Source: Nymphaea colorata
Taxonomy: Eukaryota > Streptophyta > Magnoliopsida > Nymphaeales > Nymphaeaceae
Length of the DNA: 64,000 nucleotides
Assembly (NCBI RefSeq): GCF_008831285.2
Contig: NC_045145.1
Location: 19,732,040-19,796,039 of the forward strand
Reading direction: 5' to 3'
Part shown: positions 1 through 11,683 of the stretch, piece by piece
How positions within the stretch are numbered: position 1 is the first letter of the stretch
How the letters are laid out: each line of letters opens with the position of its first letter
Translations under genes and position numbers: made by a program
Notes under the pieces: generated by a model
What the model was told of the DNA's origin: nothing
Seen by the model: the letters and a program-made list of their open reading frames with translations, nothing else
Database searches by the model: none

Positions 1-265
1 CCTAATAGTCTTGATCTGTTGGTTTTTGTTTTTCTTGTTCCTTAATTTTGTTTCCCTCTAAAGTTTTGCAGCTATATCATTGACTTAGATGTAGCAGTCC
101 TTATTCATTAATGTAAGTGGTTGAAAAAATTATCCTTAATGAATTTTTCTTTATGAGACCAGTTATTGAGAAGGTTTCTTTATTAATGATCACAATCGCT
201 TCTGGCTTGTGGAGAAACACATGGTGGTCAATATTATACTGAAGAATTTCCCTTCCTTTTCACAG

Positions 266-1915
266 GTGTTGTTTTTAATGAAATGAAAGGCGTTTATTCA
301 CAACCTGATAACATATTGTCAAGGATATCCCAACAGGTAAAGATCAAACTATCATAGTCCCTATACCTGTGAATGTGCACAAAAGGTAGAGAGACAGAAA
401 TATTCATTCACATCAATGCAGGTGCAATCAGTTTTACTTTTAGGAACCAAGTGAGAGCCATCACCTGGTGTTGATTGGTGATTGGTATCTCTTAGATGTG
501 GTGATGGCTTGTTGTGGAGACATGACAGAAGGTTTCTTTACATGAACACTTGTTTAGAGCATTGCCACAAATATCATTTTCAGGCATTAAACAGCAAGGT
601 TTTTCTCACGTATGATATGACAGACTTATTTTTCTAAGGAAAATCTTGGGAAAATTTTGGTAAATTTTAAAAAAGTTAAAAAAAGGAAAGGTCCGAAAAA
701 ATGTGAAAAACGTGAAAATGAAAATCTGGTAACTAAAAAATGCAAAAAAAACGCAAAAATGATAAGACAGAAAAAACACGAAAGAATGCAAAATCAATTT
801 TTTTTCTTTTGGCATTTTTTCACAAAAGTGTATTTCTTTGGCCGACTTGGTTTTAATGTTCTTTTCACTTTTACTTTTTTGAGAAAAACGTGTTATCTGT
901 GACACTGGTATAGAGATATAAAATCATCATTTTCTATTCACTGCAGCCTGCAGGACATGATCTAGGGCCATGAAATTTATTTATGCGATAAGAATAAAAA
1001 AATATTAATTTAATAGCTTGACAGACTAATATGTATATTGTATATGGTTCAATTTTATGTCCTATTGTTCCTTATCCCTGCTCAGGAAAATTTCTCTTTT
1101 GTCCATAATGATGCCTATTATTCATATGCTCATTGTATAAAATCTACCAATCGATCAGGAATTTTCCACCTAGTATTCAGTGTCTCATGTTTTTTATTGT
1201 GGTCAAATTTTGGATGGGCATTGTTTTATGGACTTTTATTTTCACTCGTGCTTCTGGAAAAATATTCATCGGTGATACATACAAGTCGAATCTGTCGTGG
1301 ATGACATTGTTTCTATGCAGGCTCTCTTTCCTGATAATACTTATGGTGTGGACAGTGGAGGAGACCCACGGGTTATTCCCAAACTTACTTTTGAAGAATT
1401 CAAGGTTTGTGTTCACCACCTTCTGAATTATATGTCCAATTTGTTTGCATACTAACGAATTGCACAATCCTGTCATGAACAAAATCACAAGTAGTTGTGG
1501 AAAATTGTGTCATTCTCTTCTTCCTTAAATTATACTGTTCAAGAAGCATCTGTTTGGAAGCTATTAGATGTTAAATACATATAATATTGTTGTCACATTT
1601 TTGCTGATTCATTTCAGGAATTTCATCGGAAATATTACCATCCCAGCAATGCAAAGATCTGGTTCTATGGCGATGATGACCCCGATGAGAGATTCCGGAT
1701 CTTAAGTGGTAGATGCTTCAGTAACTTGTCTTCTTTTTGTCTTCCTCTGAAAAGATAACCACTGCATTTCAATTGAAGATTTTCTTTTGCTTTCGGGATT
1801 AGAAAGTTTTGAAATATGCTTTTATCGGCAGTCACTTGAGACTTTAGGATGTCCAGAGAAGACTATGGCATTTCCTGCATAATATATGCAGCTCCACTTG
1901 CATTATTTTGTGTCT

Positions 1916-1959
<44 letters not shown>

Positions 1960-4900
1960 TGTGGCCCGTCCATATGCCTCCGACCTCTCACGCGTGCAGC
2001 CGGATGCATTGCATTAGGCTGCATGTGTGAAAGTTTGGATGGCCAGAGGATTTAAGCTCCTCTCTCTATATATAATTTGTGTGTGTGTGTGTGTGTGTAA
2101 TATATATGGCTTGTTTTATAACCTGAATTTGCTGTATTACTATCATCTTATAAACATTACCTAAAATTTGCACAATGAACCTGTTTTTGTGACTTGGCTA
2201 CTTGAGGATAAGTTGAAATGTATTGGGTAGGTACTTATAAATTGGAGCTACAAAGGATGGTTGTTTTGAAGAAATTTTGAGAACGGGCAAGCATTATAGG
2301 ACATTACAATATGTTTTGAAGCAAAAGGACATATAACACATAAAAAAGGAGAAATAAATGTGTTAAACTAACAAACAGCAAGAAACTTTCAGTTTTGAAT
2401 GAGAAAAGTTTCCTGGTAATCATGTGGTTGAGGTTGTAAGTAATGTTCAACTACTGCTACATGTTGAGTGACAATGTTCTTGTGTTGCTTGTGATACCTT
2501 TACAAGTTGCAGATGCTATGATAAACTTTTTAACATATTCATGAATGTGACTGGGGCACATATGTAAAGTTTATGCTCTGAAGCAAAGTGTTAACTTACC
2601 TTTGTTTTTGGGGACAGCATTCTTGGATCAGTTTGATGCAAGTTCTGCAGCTGACGAATCAAAGATTGATCGTCAAAGGCTGTTTTCTGATCCTGTCAGG
2701 GTTGTTGAGAAATATCCTGCTGGAGATGCTGGTGATTTGAAGAAGAGGCACATGGTTTGCCTTAATTGGCTTCTATCTGATGAGCCGTTTGATTTAGAAA
2801 CTGAGTTAACCTTTGGCTTCTTAGATCATCTTATGTTGGGAACTCCTGCCTCTCCATTGAGAAGAATTCTCCTTGAAAGTGGCCTTGGAGACGCAATTGT
2901 CGGTGGTGGAATTGATGATGAACTCCTTCAGCCTCAATTTAGTATTGGTTTGAAGGGTGTTTCTGAAGATGATGTCCAGAAGGTGGAGGAGCTAATAATG
3001 AACACCCTAAACAAGTTAGCAGATGAAGGTTTTGATGAAGAAGCAGTGGAAGCTTCAATGAACACAATTGAGTTTTCTCTTCGGGAGAACAATACTGGTT
3101 CATTTCCTAGAGGCCTGTCTTTGATGCTTCGATCCATGGTCAGTATGGGATTTCATACCTGAACTTAAACTAATGCAGAACCTCTTGGGAGTTCTTTTTT
3201 TTCATCTGATCTTATATCTTCAGGGGAAATGGATTTATGATATGGACCCATTTGAGCCTTTGAAGTATGAGAAACCTCTAGAAGCTTTGAAAGCACGGAT
3301 TTCCAAGGAAGGGTCAAAAGCTGTTTTCTCACCAGTGCTGAAGAAGTACATTTTGGACAATCCTCATCGTGTTGCGATTGAGATGCAGGTATTCCTGTAT
3401 AATTTGATAAGTGTATATTATTTAATAAATCAGGAATGCTGTTCAATGGTTATGAGATGTTGCCTGATGGATTAATAACTGTTGATTGTTGGTTGTCATC
3501 CACTACATGAAGCCTGACCCAGAAAAAGCTTCAAAAGAAGAAGCTGAGGAGAAAGAAATGCTACAGAAAGTCAAAGCATGTATGACAGAAGAAGATCTTG
3601 CAGAGCTAGCACAGGCAACTCAGGAACTTCGGATAAAGCAGGAAACTCCTGATCCACCTGAAGCCCTCAAATGTGTGCCAAGCCTTTCATTGCAAGATAT
3701 TCCAAAAAAACCCATACATGTGCCAACAGAGGTAACCCTTATTATTCGCTGTTTCAACCTTTTTGGTGCTGGTTGTTTTGGACCTTTGGTAATGCAGACG
3801 TTAATTTTAGAAGATCGATTAATTTTGTCCCACTAGGCTTCTGAGCAAAACTTTGGTAGTAATCACATATAGTCACAGAATGGACAGATTGTTTTCTTTT
3901 TCAGTTTTTCCTAGTGTCTGTGTTGTTTGAACGCTTGGGATATTGCAGATTGGTGAGATCAATGGTGTAAAAGTCTTGAAGCATGACCTCTTCACAAATG
4001 ATGTACTCTATGCGGAAGCAGTGTTTGATATGAGTTCCCTGAAGCCAGAGCTTATTCCTCTCGTACCACTGTTTTGGTGAGACACCCTTCATTAGTCTAT
4101 TACTTCCACATGGTAGCAAATTCTTTTACATCTCCTTTTTCCCACAAGAGGAGTTGAAGACTTCTCATGCAAATTTTTTTGGCAGCCAATCTTTGCTTGA
4201 GATGGGTACCAAAGATATGGATTTCATTCAGCTTAATCAATTAATTGGACGAAAGACTGGAGGGATATCAGTATACCCTTTCACATCCTCAATAAGAGGG
4301 AAAGATGAGCCATGCAGTCACATGATAGTTCGTGGTAAAGCTATGGCAGGAAGAGTTGAAGACCTATTCGACCTGGTACTAGTTTCTTTCATTAAGATGC
4401 TTCAGTTGTATCTTCTCTGTATCAAAACTAGGTTGTTTTATGGTCATCTTTCTTAGTTTATGGATTCACATTTATCGAAATTGTGCTATGAAACCTGATG
4501 GTACTATTTTCTGTTAGTCATGATATGTTTCTGTTCCCTGAGTTGTTGGATTTTGTCACTGATATATGTTTAAAATATTGAGTGCTGTAGGTTAAACCAT
4601 TTAATGTTGCTTACTAAATGCTACTTTCTTATTTTCTCTTTTTACACATATAGGATCCATACAAAGGCCACAAAGAGAGTTTTTTTTTTTTTCATTTTGT
4701 TTGTCTTTCAGGAGTGGAAGACAAGGCAAGGCAGATCTCAAAATTTCATTATTTTTTTCATTTTGGAGCAGCTTGGTCTCCTTCTAAACTGTTATACACC
4801 TTAGAGATGTCTGTATTTCCTCCACTCCGGTTAGCTGTGTCACACATAGTAATTAGTGATTATCCGGGTCGACTAAGCATATTATCCTGCTTTCAGATGA

Positions 4901-7515
4901 ACACTGTACTCCAGCAAGTTCAGCTCACTGATCAGCAACGGTTCAAGCAATTTGTCTCTCAAAGCAAAGCAAGAATGGAGGTATTAATGAAAAAGCAGTT
5001 GTATTGTTTATAATTTGGTTGTACTTAAACTTCATTCTCATATAATTCACCATTTCTGCAGAATCGATTGAGGGGCAGTGGTCATGGTATAGCTGCTTCA
5101 AGGATGGATGCAAAGTTAAATGTTGCAGGATGGATTTCTGAGCAGATGGGTGGTATCAGGTAGGAACATTTTGTTATTTTAGTTTGAAGATCCATAAGAA
5201 GTAATCATAAAATGGTGCTGCACTTAATCGCCTGCATGAAATGCATGATTTACTGTGCGTGCATGTGCATGTGTTTTTTATTCTCTTGTCATGTTGTGGA
5301 AAATAACTAGTTCTGTTCATGAAATCATCATGTTTTCCTCATGGTACCATGACTTTGTCCGTCTTATGTGCTGCTATATTTAGCTCATACGTGATATTTT
5401 CCGTTATGCATCTTTAATATATCTGAGCTGTATCCTCTTGTTTTTCTTCAGCTATCTGGAATTCTTACAAAGCCTTGAAAAACAAGTCGACCAAGAATGG
5501 GAATCCATTTCCTCCTCTCTTGAGGAGATACGCAGATCATTACTCTCCAAAGAGGGCTCCCTGATCAATTTAACTGCTGATGGCAAAATCCTGTCAAGCA
5601 CAGAGAAGCACGTAGCCAGATTTCTTGATTTGCTTCCTAGGGAGAAGGCCACTGCAAATGTTTCTTGGAATGGTCTCCTTTCTCCGGGGCATGAGTGCAT
5701 AGTTATTCCTACCCAGGTAAGGAAGTTACCTTTGATTGTATTGCTTGTGTAGAATACCTGATAGTTCATCTTCCTTCTTTTTTTGTTTATCTAAGCAACT
5801 GGAGAAGCTCACGATTTATTCCTTTCAATAGGTGAATTATGTTGGTAAGGCTGCTAATCTTTATGAGAATGGTTACCAGCTAAATGGTAGTGCCTATGTC
5901 ATTTCAAAGTATATAGGAAATACATGGCTGTGGGACCGAGTTCGTGTAAGTGGTGGTGCATATGGAGGATTCTGTGACTTTGACACACACTCAGGTACTT
6001 TTTTCCTATCAGATTTGGAGCTTCACTGTAATCCGCACACATGGTTTTTTTCCTAATTCTTGATATATTGACTCTTGTTCAATTTCAGGTGTCTTCTCTT
6101 ATCTATCATATCGAGACCCAAATTTATTGAAGACTATAGATGTATACGATCGAACAGCAGATTTTCTTCGTGAAATAGAGTTAGATGAAGATTGCCTTAC
6201 AAAAGCAATTATTGGAACAATTGGAGATGTTGACGCATATCAACTGCCAGACGCCAAAGGCTACAGTAGGTATGAAAGTCATCTATACAAGTATTGAACA
6301 TTTATTCACGTGAGTATTCTCATGTAGGAAAGATAGCTAGTAACGTTTTGCCTGATGTGGCAATCGGATTGTAGTAGAAATATATCCTTTCATTAATTTT
6401 CTTTATGAATTCATCAGACCTTATACAGTTTTGATCTTTTTTGTTATCTTGAGCATATTAAATACATGTAAGTTTGAAACAATGTAACCTCGCAGCCAAG
6501 GAAAATTGTTAGTAGGCTAAGTGCCGCCTTTCCTGACATGAATCACAATGCCATGAGGAACTGACTATTATCTCTTGAAGCTGACCTTACAATGTAAAGG
6601 ACATATATGTACTGTTCATTCTGCGCATTCAAAAGCTGTAAAATTTGTGGACATGATTTTATGAGTCGTTTGCGGCGTCTTCTTTTTTTCCATTTTTGTA
6701 GTTAGAGTTTCAATCTTTCAAGAACTCGATCTTGTACATGTACACTTATCTCAATGACAGATTTTTTTTTCCTTCCATGTCTTTGTTCCATGGCTGTAAT
6801 ATTGAACATTCAACAGAAACATGCATTTGGGACAAAAAGCACGTTTATCTGCACTATTCAAAAAAGTTTTTGAACTATCGACTGGAACGTGAATTTCTGG
6901 GCTTTGGAATTAATTCTTAGTGCTTTGTCCAAACTGAAGTACTGATCTCTTTTTTCCATATTCTGTTTATTTTTTGGCCTCTTGGTACCCGTGTCCATGT
7001 AAGCATGTACATAAACTAGGTCAGCTAGTCCAAGCATTGGGACTTAGTGATTTGTGCTGTATTCCAATGCCCCTTGAGGGGTCACTGCATTTTTTTGATC
7101 AGTTGGGGGGAACTACTCGTAAAGTAAGAATGAAAGTAAACTGTTTTAACGAATTGCTTAAACTTGCTACATTGGATCTGTATCATGAACTTAATGTGAT
7201 CTTTTGTATTCTCAGTTTGTTGCGGCATTTGTTAGGCGTTACAGAGGAGGAAAGACAGAAGAGGCGTGAGGAAATCCTCTCTACGAGGTTGAAACTGCGA
7301 TCTCTTTCATGTTTGAATTGTCACTGTATGGCAAGCTATGCTTTTTGCCCTGATTCCTTTTTTCTTTGGTCAGTGTGAAGGACTTCCGTGAGTTTGCAGA
7401 GGCGGTTGATGCAGTTAGACACAAAGGGGTTGTCGTTGCTGTTGCATCTGCTGATGATGTTACGACAGCACACAGTGAGCGATCTGGATTCTTTGAAGTC
7501 AAAAAGGTCCTGTAA
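266..7515 (+). CDS. PREP1: Presequence protease (PreP), tandem copy 1; 5' end lies outside the window
   Basis: M16C zinc metallopeptidase that degrades cleaved transit peptides and other short peptides in the mitochondrial matrix and plastid stroma. Fifteen exons are visible: 266-336, 1321-1404, 1618-1708, 2618-3138, 3224-3388, 3513-3731, 3949-4076, 4186-4375, 4897-4980, 5062-5159, 5452-5716, 5832-5994, 6089-6269, 7216-7287, 7374-7515 (TAA). All junctions are GT-AG and phases join into 823 residues without a stop. About 241 N-terminal residues, including the transit peptide and the HILEH zinc motif, lie left of the window. The distal zinc-ligand Glu is present in FNEMKG (exon 266-336), and the C-terminal catalytic Arg and Tyr in [10 protein letters not shown] (exon 5832-5994). 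The protein ends FFEVKKVL, as the family does. Copy 2 of the same gene follows about 4 kb downstream on the same strand. An AT-rich ATAAAATAATA stretch near 7711, shared by both copies, may serve polyadenylation. No inactivating change is visible in this copy. Confidence 0.95.
603..912 (+). repeat. AT-rich fold-back-like insert in an intron of PREP copy 1
   Basis: The left half is A-rich (repeated GAAAA and AAAAATG runs) and the right half T-rich (TTTTTCAC and TTTACTTTTTTG). It ends in CTGTGACACTGG. The same insert is at the equivalent place in copy 2, so it predates the duplication. The terminal CTGKGACACTG motif recurs at 17350 and 17610. Confidence 0.45.
1919..2098. repeat. (AT)n and (GT)n microsatellites in a PREP copy 1 intron
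   Basis: Pure (AT)n covers 1919-1956 and (GT)n covers 2079-2098, separated by about 120 bp of unique sequence that is also found, diverged, in copy 2 near 17720-17830. Confidence 0.9.
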
Positions 7516-10269
7516 CAATGTCAAGTGGCATGGCAATATTTGGGACAATTTTTTAAGGCTAAATTTTTCTTCAAGCCTTTCTCAATCTAATTCCTTTAGC
7601 CCCTTAAAACAGGGTGGAATTATATATCAGCCCAGGCGATATCGACATTATTTGTCATTGTTTGGGTATTTTTGCATATAAAAAGGCTTGCAGCTCCGTT
7701 GTTGTATCTATAAAATAATATGAGGTTTTACTGCATCGATTTCTATACTTGTGAGGGGGCTTTTGTAGATGACTGCTGATTGGGAGCAAAAAGTACTTTG
7801 GCTGCAGATTTTTTATGATTAGTGTTGTTTATGCGTTTTCATGTATTGGCTCGGACATGGTTGGCCGTCGATATTATTCTTTAGATGACCAAATGCTTTT
7901 TCGGTGTTAGATGTATAATCTGCTTAACAGAAGATAATCCCCTTTTTTAAAATGATACAGTAGGAGTGAATCCCATTCTTAACAACTGCTAGTAAAGCAA
8001 TCTATGTGAAGGTTTTTCTGTCGGAAAATTTATGATGGCAGGACTTAGGTGTCTGTATCATCTGTCTAGTTTGTCATACGATGGATGGTGGTGTCCACGC
8101 ATCAGCTACCAAGTTGAAGGGCTCAGCTTTGTGTAGAGATGTTGGTGACAAGTACATTCATAAATTCATTATTTTTGGAGGACTTGCGCAAGTTCGCGTG
8201 CTCCAAGCTCTCAGTAATGAGAGCCTTTGCTTTTTCCGAACATTCAGTGATGCGGAAAAAAATGCTCAACGCTAAGAAACTGTGAAGTATAGCAGATGCT
8301 TTTCCCTGTTTGCACTTGTCATCTACTTTTTGATAGCAAAGCAATGCATGGTGCGTTGGAGATCCTTAAAAGCTGACCAAGGGAAATTGGAAAACCATCT
8401 TGACTCTAGTGCAAGATCATGCGGTCATACAATGGCAAGGGAGGTTTTGACTGCCTTGAAATTTGATTCTAGAATTAAAATTCTAAAAGCAAAATTTCAC
8501 CGTAAACTGAAATTGAGTTTTAATTTCTCTTTATGTTTGATGTACGGAATTTTGATTCTGCAATTGAAAATGATGTGTTTGTTAAGATTCAAGAATTGAT
8601 GAATTAAAACCATGATGACATGTGTCCTAGAGAGAAGAAAAAAATTCTAAAATTTTGGAATCATAATTCCACCCTCAGCTATGCTTGAGCAGCCCAAATG
8701 GCCAGCCCTTGGATTCAAACAATGTGTGTGTGTGCGCGCGCATGTGTGTGTTTTTTATGCAGTTTAGTAGATATGGTTGATATAAACATGTATGTTGATG
8801 AGCAGAGGATGTGTCTTGTGATTCATCTAGTATTTCGTTCATTTTTTTTTATCAAGAGGTTTATCATAATGTAGGCAAATTGTGCATCCATATAGAGATG
8901 TTGGATCTCTTTTTGTCCATAAGATGATTCATAGTCATTCAAGGAATTGCTTGGACTTATTACACATGAACAAATCCACGCATATGACGATATGTATTAC
9001 CTTAAGAGCTCCATTTTCTTTTTGCGGATGTTTGTGTCATTAGTGTAGAAGAGCAAGTAGCTATATTGCTTCTAACCATTGTACATAATGAGTGCAATCG
9101 TACAACTCAAAATGTATTACGAGCAATTTGTCGACTAGTGCAGAATTACATCCGAACGGCCCGACAATAACATTCTAACCAAAATTCGAATATGTTATCA
9201 TTTTTATCCATATTTTTAGGTAATTTTACAATATACATTTTTTTTTGGTAACATGGTGCACTAAACATCTAACCAGCATAATTGCACATAGCATTGTTTA
9301 GGTGCTATAGATAGCATTCATGTATATGCATGAGTGACAACATTAGAACAAACAAGATTTCATAATACAAAACGAGTTCTCTCTCAAAATGTATTAGTGG
9401 TAGTTGGATTTGATGTGCAATTCCACTATGTATTGATATGATGGGAAGAAAGTCTAACTGAGTCAAAAGTGTTGTACAATGCACTTGATCAAGGTAAATT
9501 TGTTTGCTAATGTTTCTATACTCTTGACACTAATAACAAAGTTTGCACAAGTACACATATTTATTTGAACAATCTATCATGATGGTAGGAAAATATTTAT
9601 CTTGCATATGGTTGTTGTCCAAATATTGGGGGTTTGTTAAGATATATTTAACAAATCTGGTGCACGTACAATAAAAACTTGCAGGAGAATGATTTAATTA
9701 TAGGCATTCATTAGACCGAACAACAGTAGATAGAAAGAACATTTGGTTTGTTAAAAGAACAGTTCCCTATACTCAAAATGCAAGTATAATATCCATTCAA
9801 AAGTCAAGTTCAGACTACGCATTACATAATTTCATCACTGAACATTAACTAAGCGCTGAGAAATTTATTGAGGAAAGCGGCCCTTCAAATGATAACGTTT
9901 CAACTTTTGCAAGTGAACTTGAAATCACAATGGCGAAGCGACAACTTATTGAGATCAACCATAACAACACAAATGTACATATTATCAAAACTGGAAGTTT
10001 GTGTAGCATGTTATCTCATATTTGTGTAATCAACATGTCTTAGCACTTGCGTATCATGTATTATTTTGTGTTTTATCTAAACCAATACATTATTTTGTAA
10101 TATATTTTATGCATGTATATATTTGACATTATCTCTTCTTTTACGGGCATCTTAGATTAAGCCTCGTCAAAAATACTATGTCGTGTTTGAAGCTACATCA
10201 CAAGGCATATATAATATACTTAGGAACACTGCCAACCATTGATCTACCGATATAAGGGCGCCACCTTTA
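7516..10269. other. Intergenic spacer after PREP copy 1; no supported gene
   Basis: The first 0.95 kb or so aligns with the 3' flank of copy 2 (23265-23960). It carries an extra segment of about 300 bp at roughly 8115-8410 that copy 2 lacks. Beyond that the sequence is AT-rich with short open frames only, and a (TG)n tract near 8724-8750. Nothing codes recognisably. Confidence 0.6.
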
Positions 10270-10690
10270 GGATTTATAAATTTGTTGTGGGCTCATATGT
10301 TGGTTGCAAAATTTTCCATTTTGAAATGGTCAAATTTAATATATTTTTTTTTGCAACATTGGGCCAATTTGGAATGGACATTACATAGATTTATCATGGT
10401 TACATCTTAGATATTGATTTTTGATCTACATCCTGTTATAATTTAAATGGCGTTGTGATCATGTCATCATTGAGAAAACCATGGGCTGCAAAAAAAAAAC
10501 ATACCCGACCCCATTTCCAAGGTTGGATTTGTTTAATCTTTTATTTAATTTAAAAGTTGTTAAAACAAATTTGTGTGATTATTGAAATACGAATTAAAAA
10601 TAGTAATATTTGTAATGGTTAGTTATTTTAGTTATTTATAACTAGTTTTTCTCTCATTCTCTAAATTAGCCATCAAACATCAATACATTT
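10270..10690 (+). repeat. Dispersed direct repeat, copy A, upstream of PREP copy 2
   Basis: Shares ordered blocks with 10862-11088 and 11119-11525: GATTTATAAATTTG, CATTTTGAAATGGTCAAATT, ATAGATTTATC, GTGATCATGTCATCATTGAG and GAGAAAACCATG. Copies A and C also share a 3' extension (GGTTGGATTTGTTTAATC..., TTTGTGTGATTATTGAAATA) missing from B. Confidence 0.7.
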
Positions 10691-10861
10691 CTCTAGCTAA
10701 ATTTTTTCTAGTTAATCAAACACGCCTCAGTTTTAGGATGAGCTGAAATCTCTATTCTTCCACTCTTTACCAAGTGAACTGGAATATCCGTTGAAAAAAA
10801 CAGGCTTAGATTGTTCTAGCTATATGTTTTGTTGCATAATTTTATCAGTGGACCTAAGTAA

Positions 10862-11088
10862 AATTTATAAATTTGTTATGTCTTCATGTGCTGGTTGTAA
10901 ATTGACTATTTTGAAATAGTCAAATTTAGTATTTGATTACAGCATTTGGCCAATTTGCAATTGACGTATTACGTAGATTTATCATGGTTACGACAACTTA
11001 GTTATTGATTTTCGATCCACTTTGCATTATAATTTGAATAACGTTGTGATCATGTCATCATCGAGAAAACCATGAGCTACAAAAAAAT
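10862..11088 (+). repeat. Dispersed direct repeat, copy B
   Basis: A shorter version of the same repeat, lacking the 3' extension of copies A and C. It ends at GAGAAAACCATGAGCTAC. Confidence 0.7.
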
Positions 11089-11118
11089 TATGGATATCAT
11101 TGATTTGTAAACATGGTA

Positions 11119-11525
11119 GGATTTATAAATTTGCAATGTATTCATTTGTTGGTTGTAAATTTATACCATTTTGAAATGGTCAAATTAAGTATTTGATCAT
11201 AACATTTGACCAATTTGAAATAGACATGTAGATTTATCCCGGTTCCGACGTCTTAGATATTGATGTTTGATCTACTTCGTATTTTAATTTGAATGTCGTT
11301 ATGATCATATTATCATTGGGAAAACCAATGAGCTGCAAAAAGAAAATAGCCGAACCAATTTTCATTGTTGGATTTGTTTAATTTTTTATTCCATTTAAAA
11401 GTTATGAAAACAAAATTTGTGTGATTATTGAAATATAAATTGAAAATGAAAACAGTTAGTTGTTTATAACTGCTTTTCTTCCATTCTCTCACTGACTTTT
11501 TTTTTTTTGTACGTTCACCAAACAC
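11119..11525 (+). repeat. Dispersed direct repeat, copy C, abutting the PREP copy 2 promoter region
   Basis: Full-length version with the 3' extension. It ends about 160 bp before the copy 2 ATG, so the proximal upstream region of that gene is repeat-derived. Confidence 0.7.
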
Positions 11526-11683
11526 ATTACACATCTCGTATATGATAAAGAAATGTTCCAACTTCCATCCTTCCGAGTGAACTTTCACCAAGCCAAAATT
11601 TCTTTCCATGCAATCAAACCATCCATTCCTCCGGGAACCAGTAGTCGAGTGCCTCAAGCAAGAAGTCGAGGGGGTAGAAGGCC

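Noticed and set aside
1-265. The missing start of PREP copy 1 as a sign of truncation
   Set aside because: The first visible exon has a normal acceptor and the upstream sequence aligns with the intron of copy 2, so the 5' exons simply lie outside the window.
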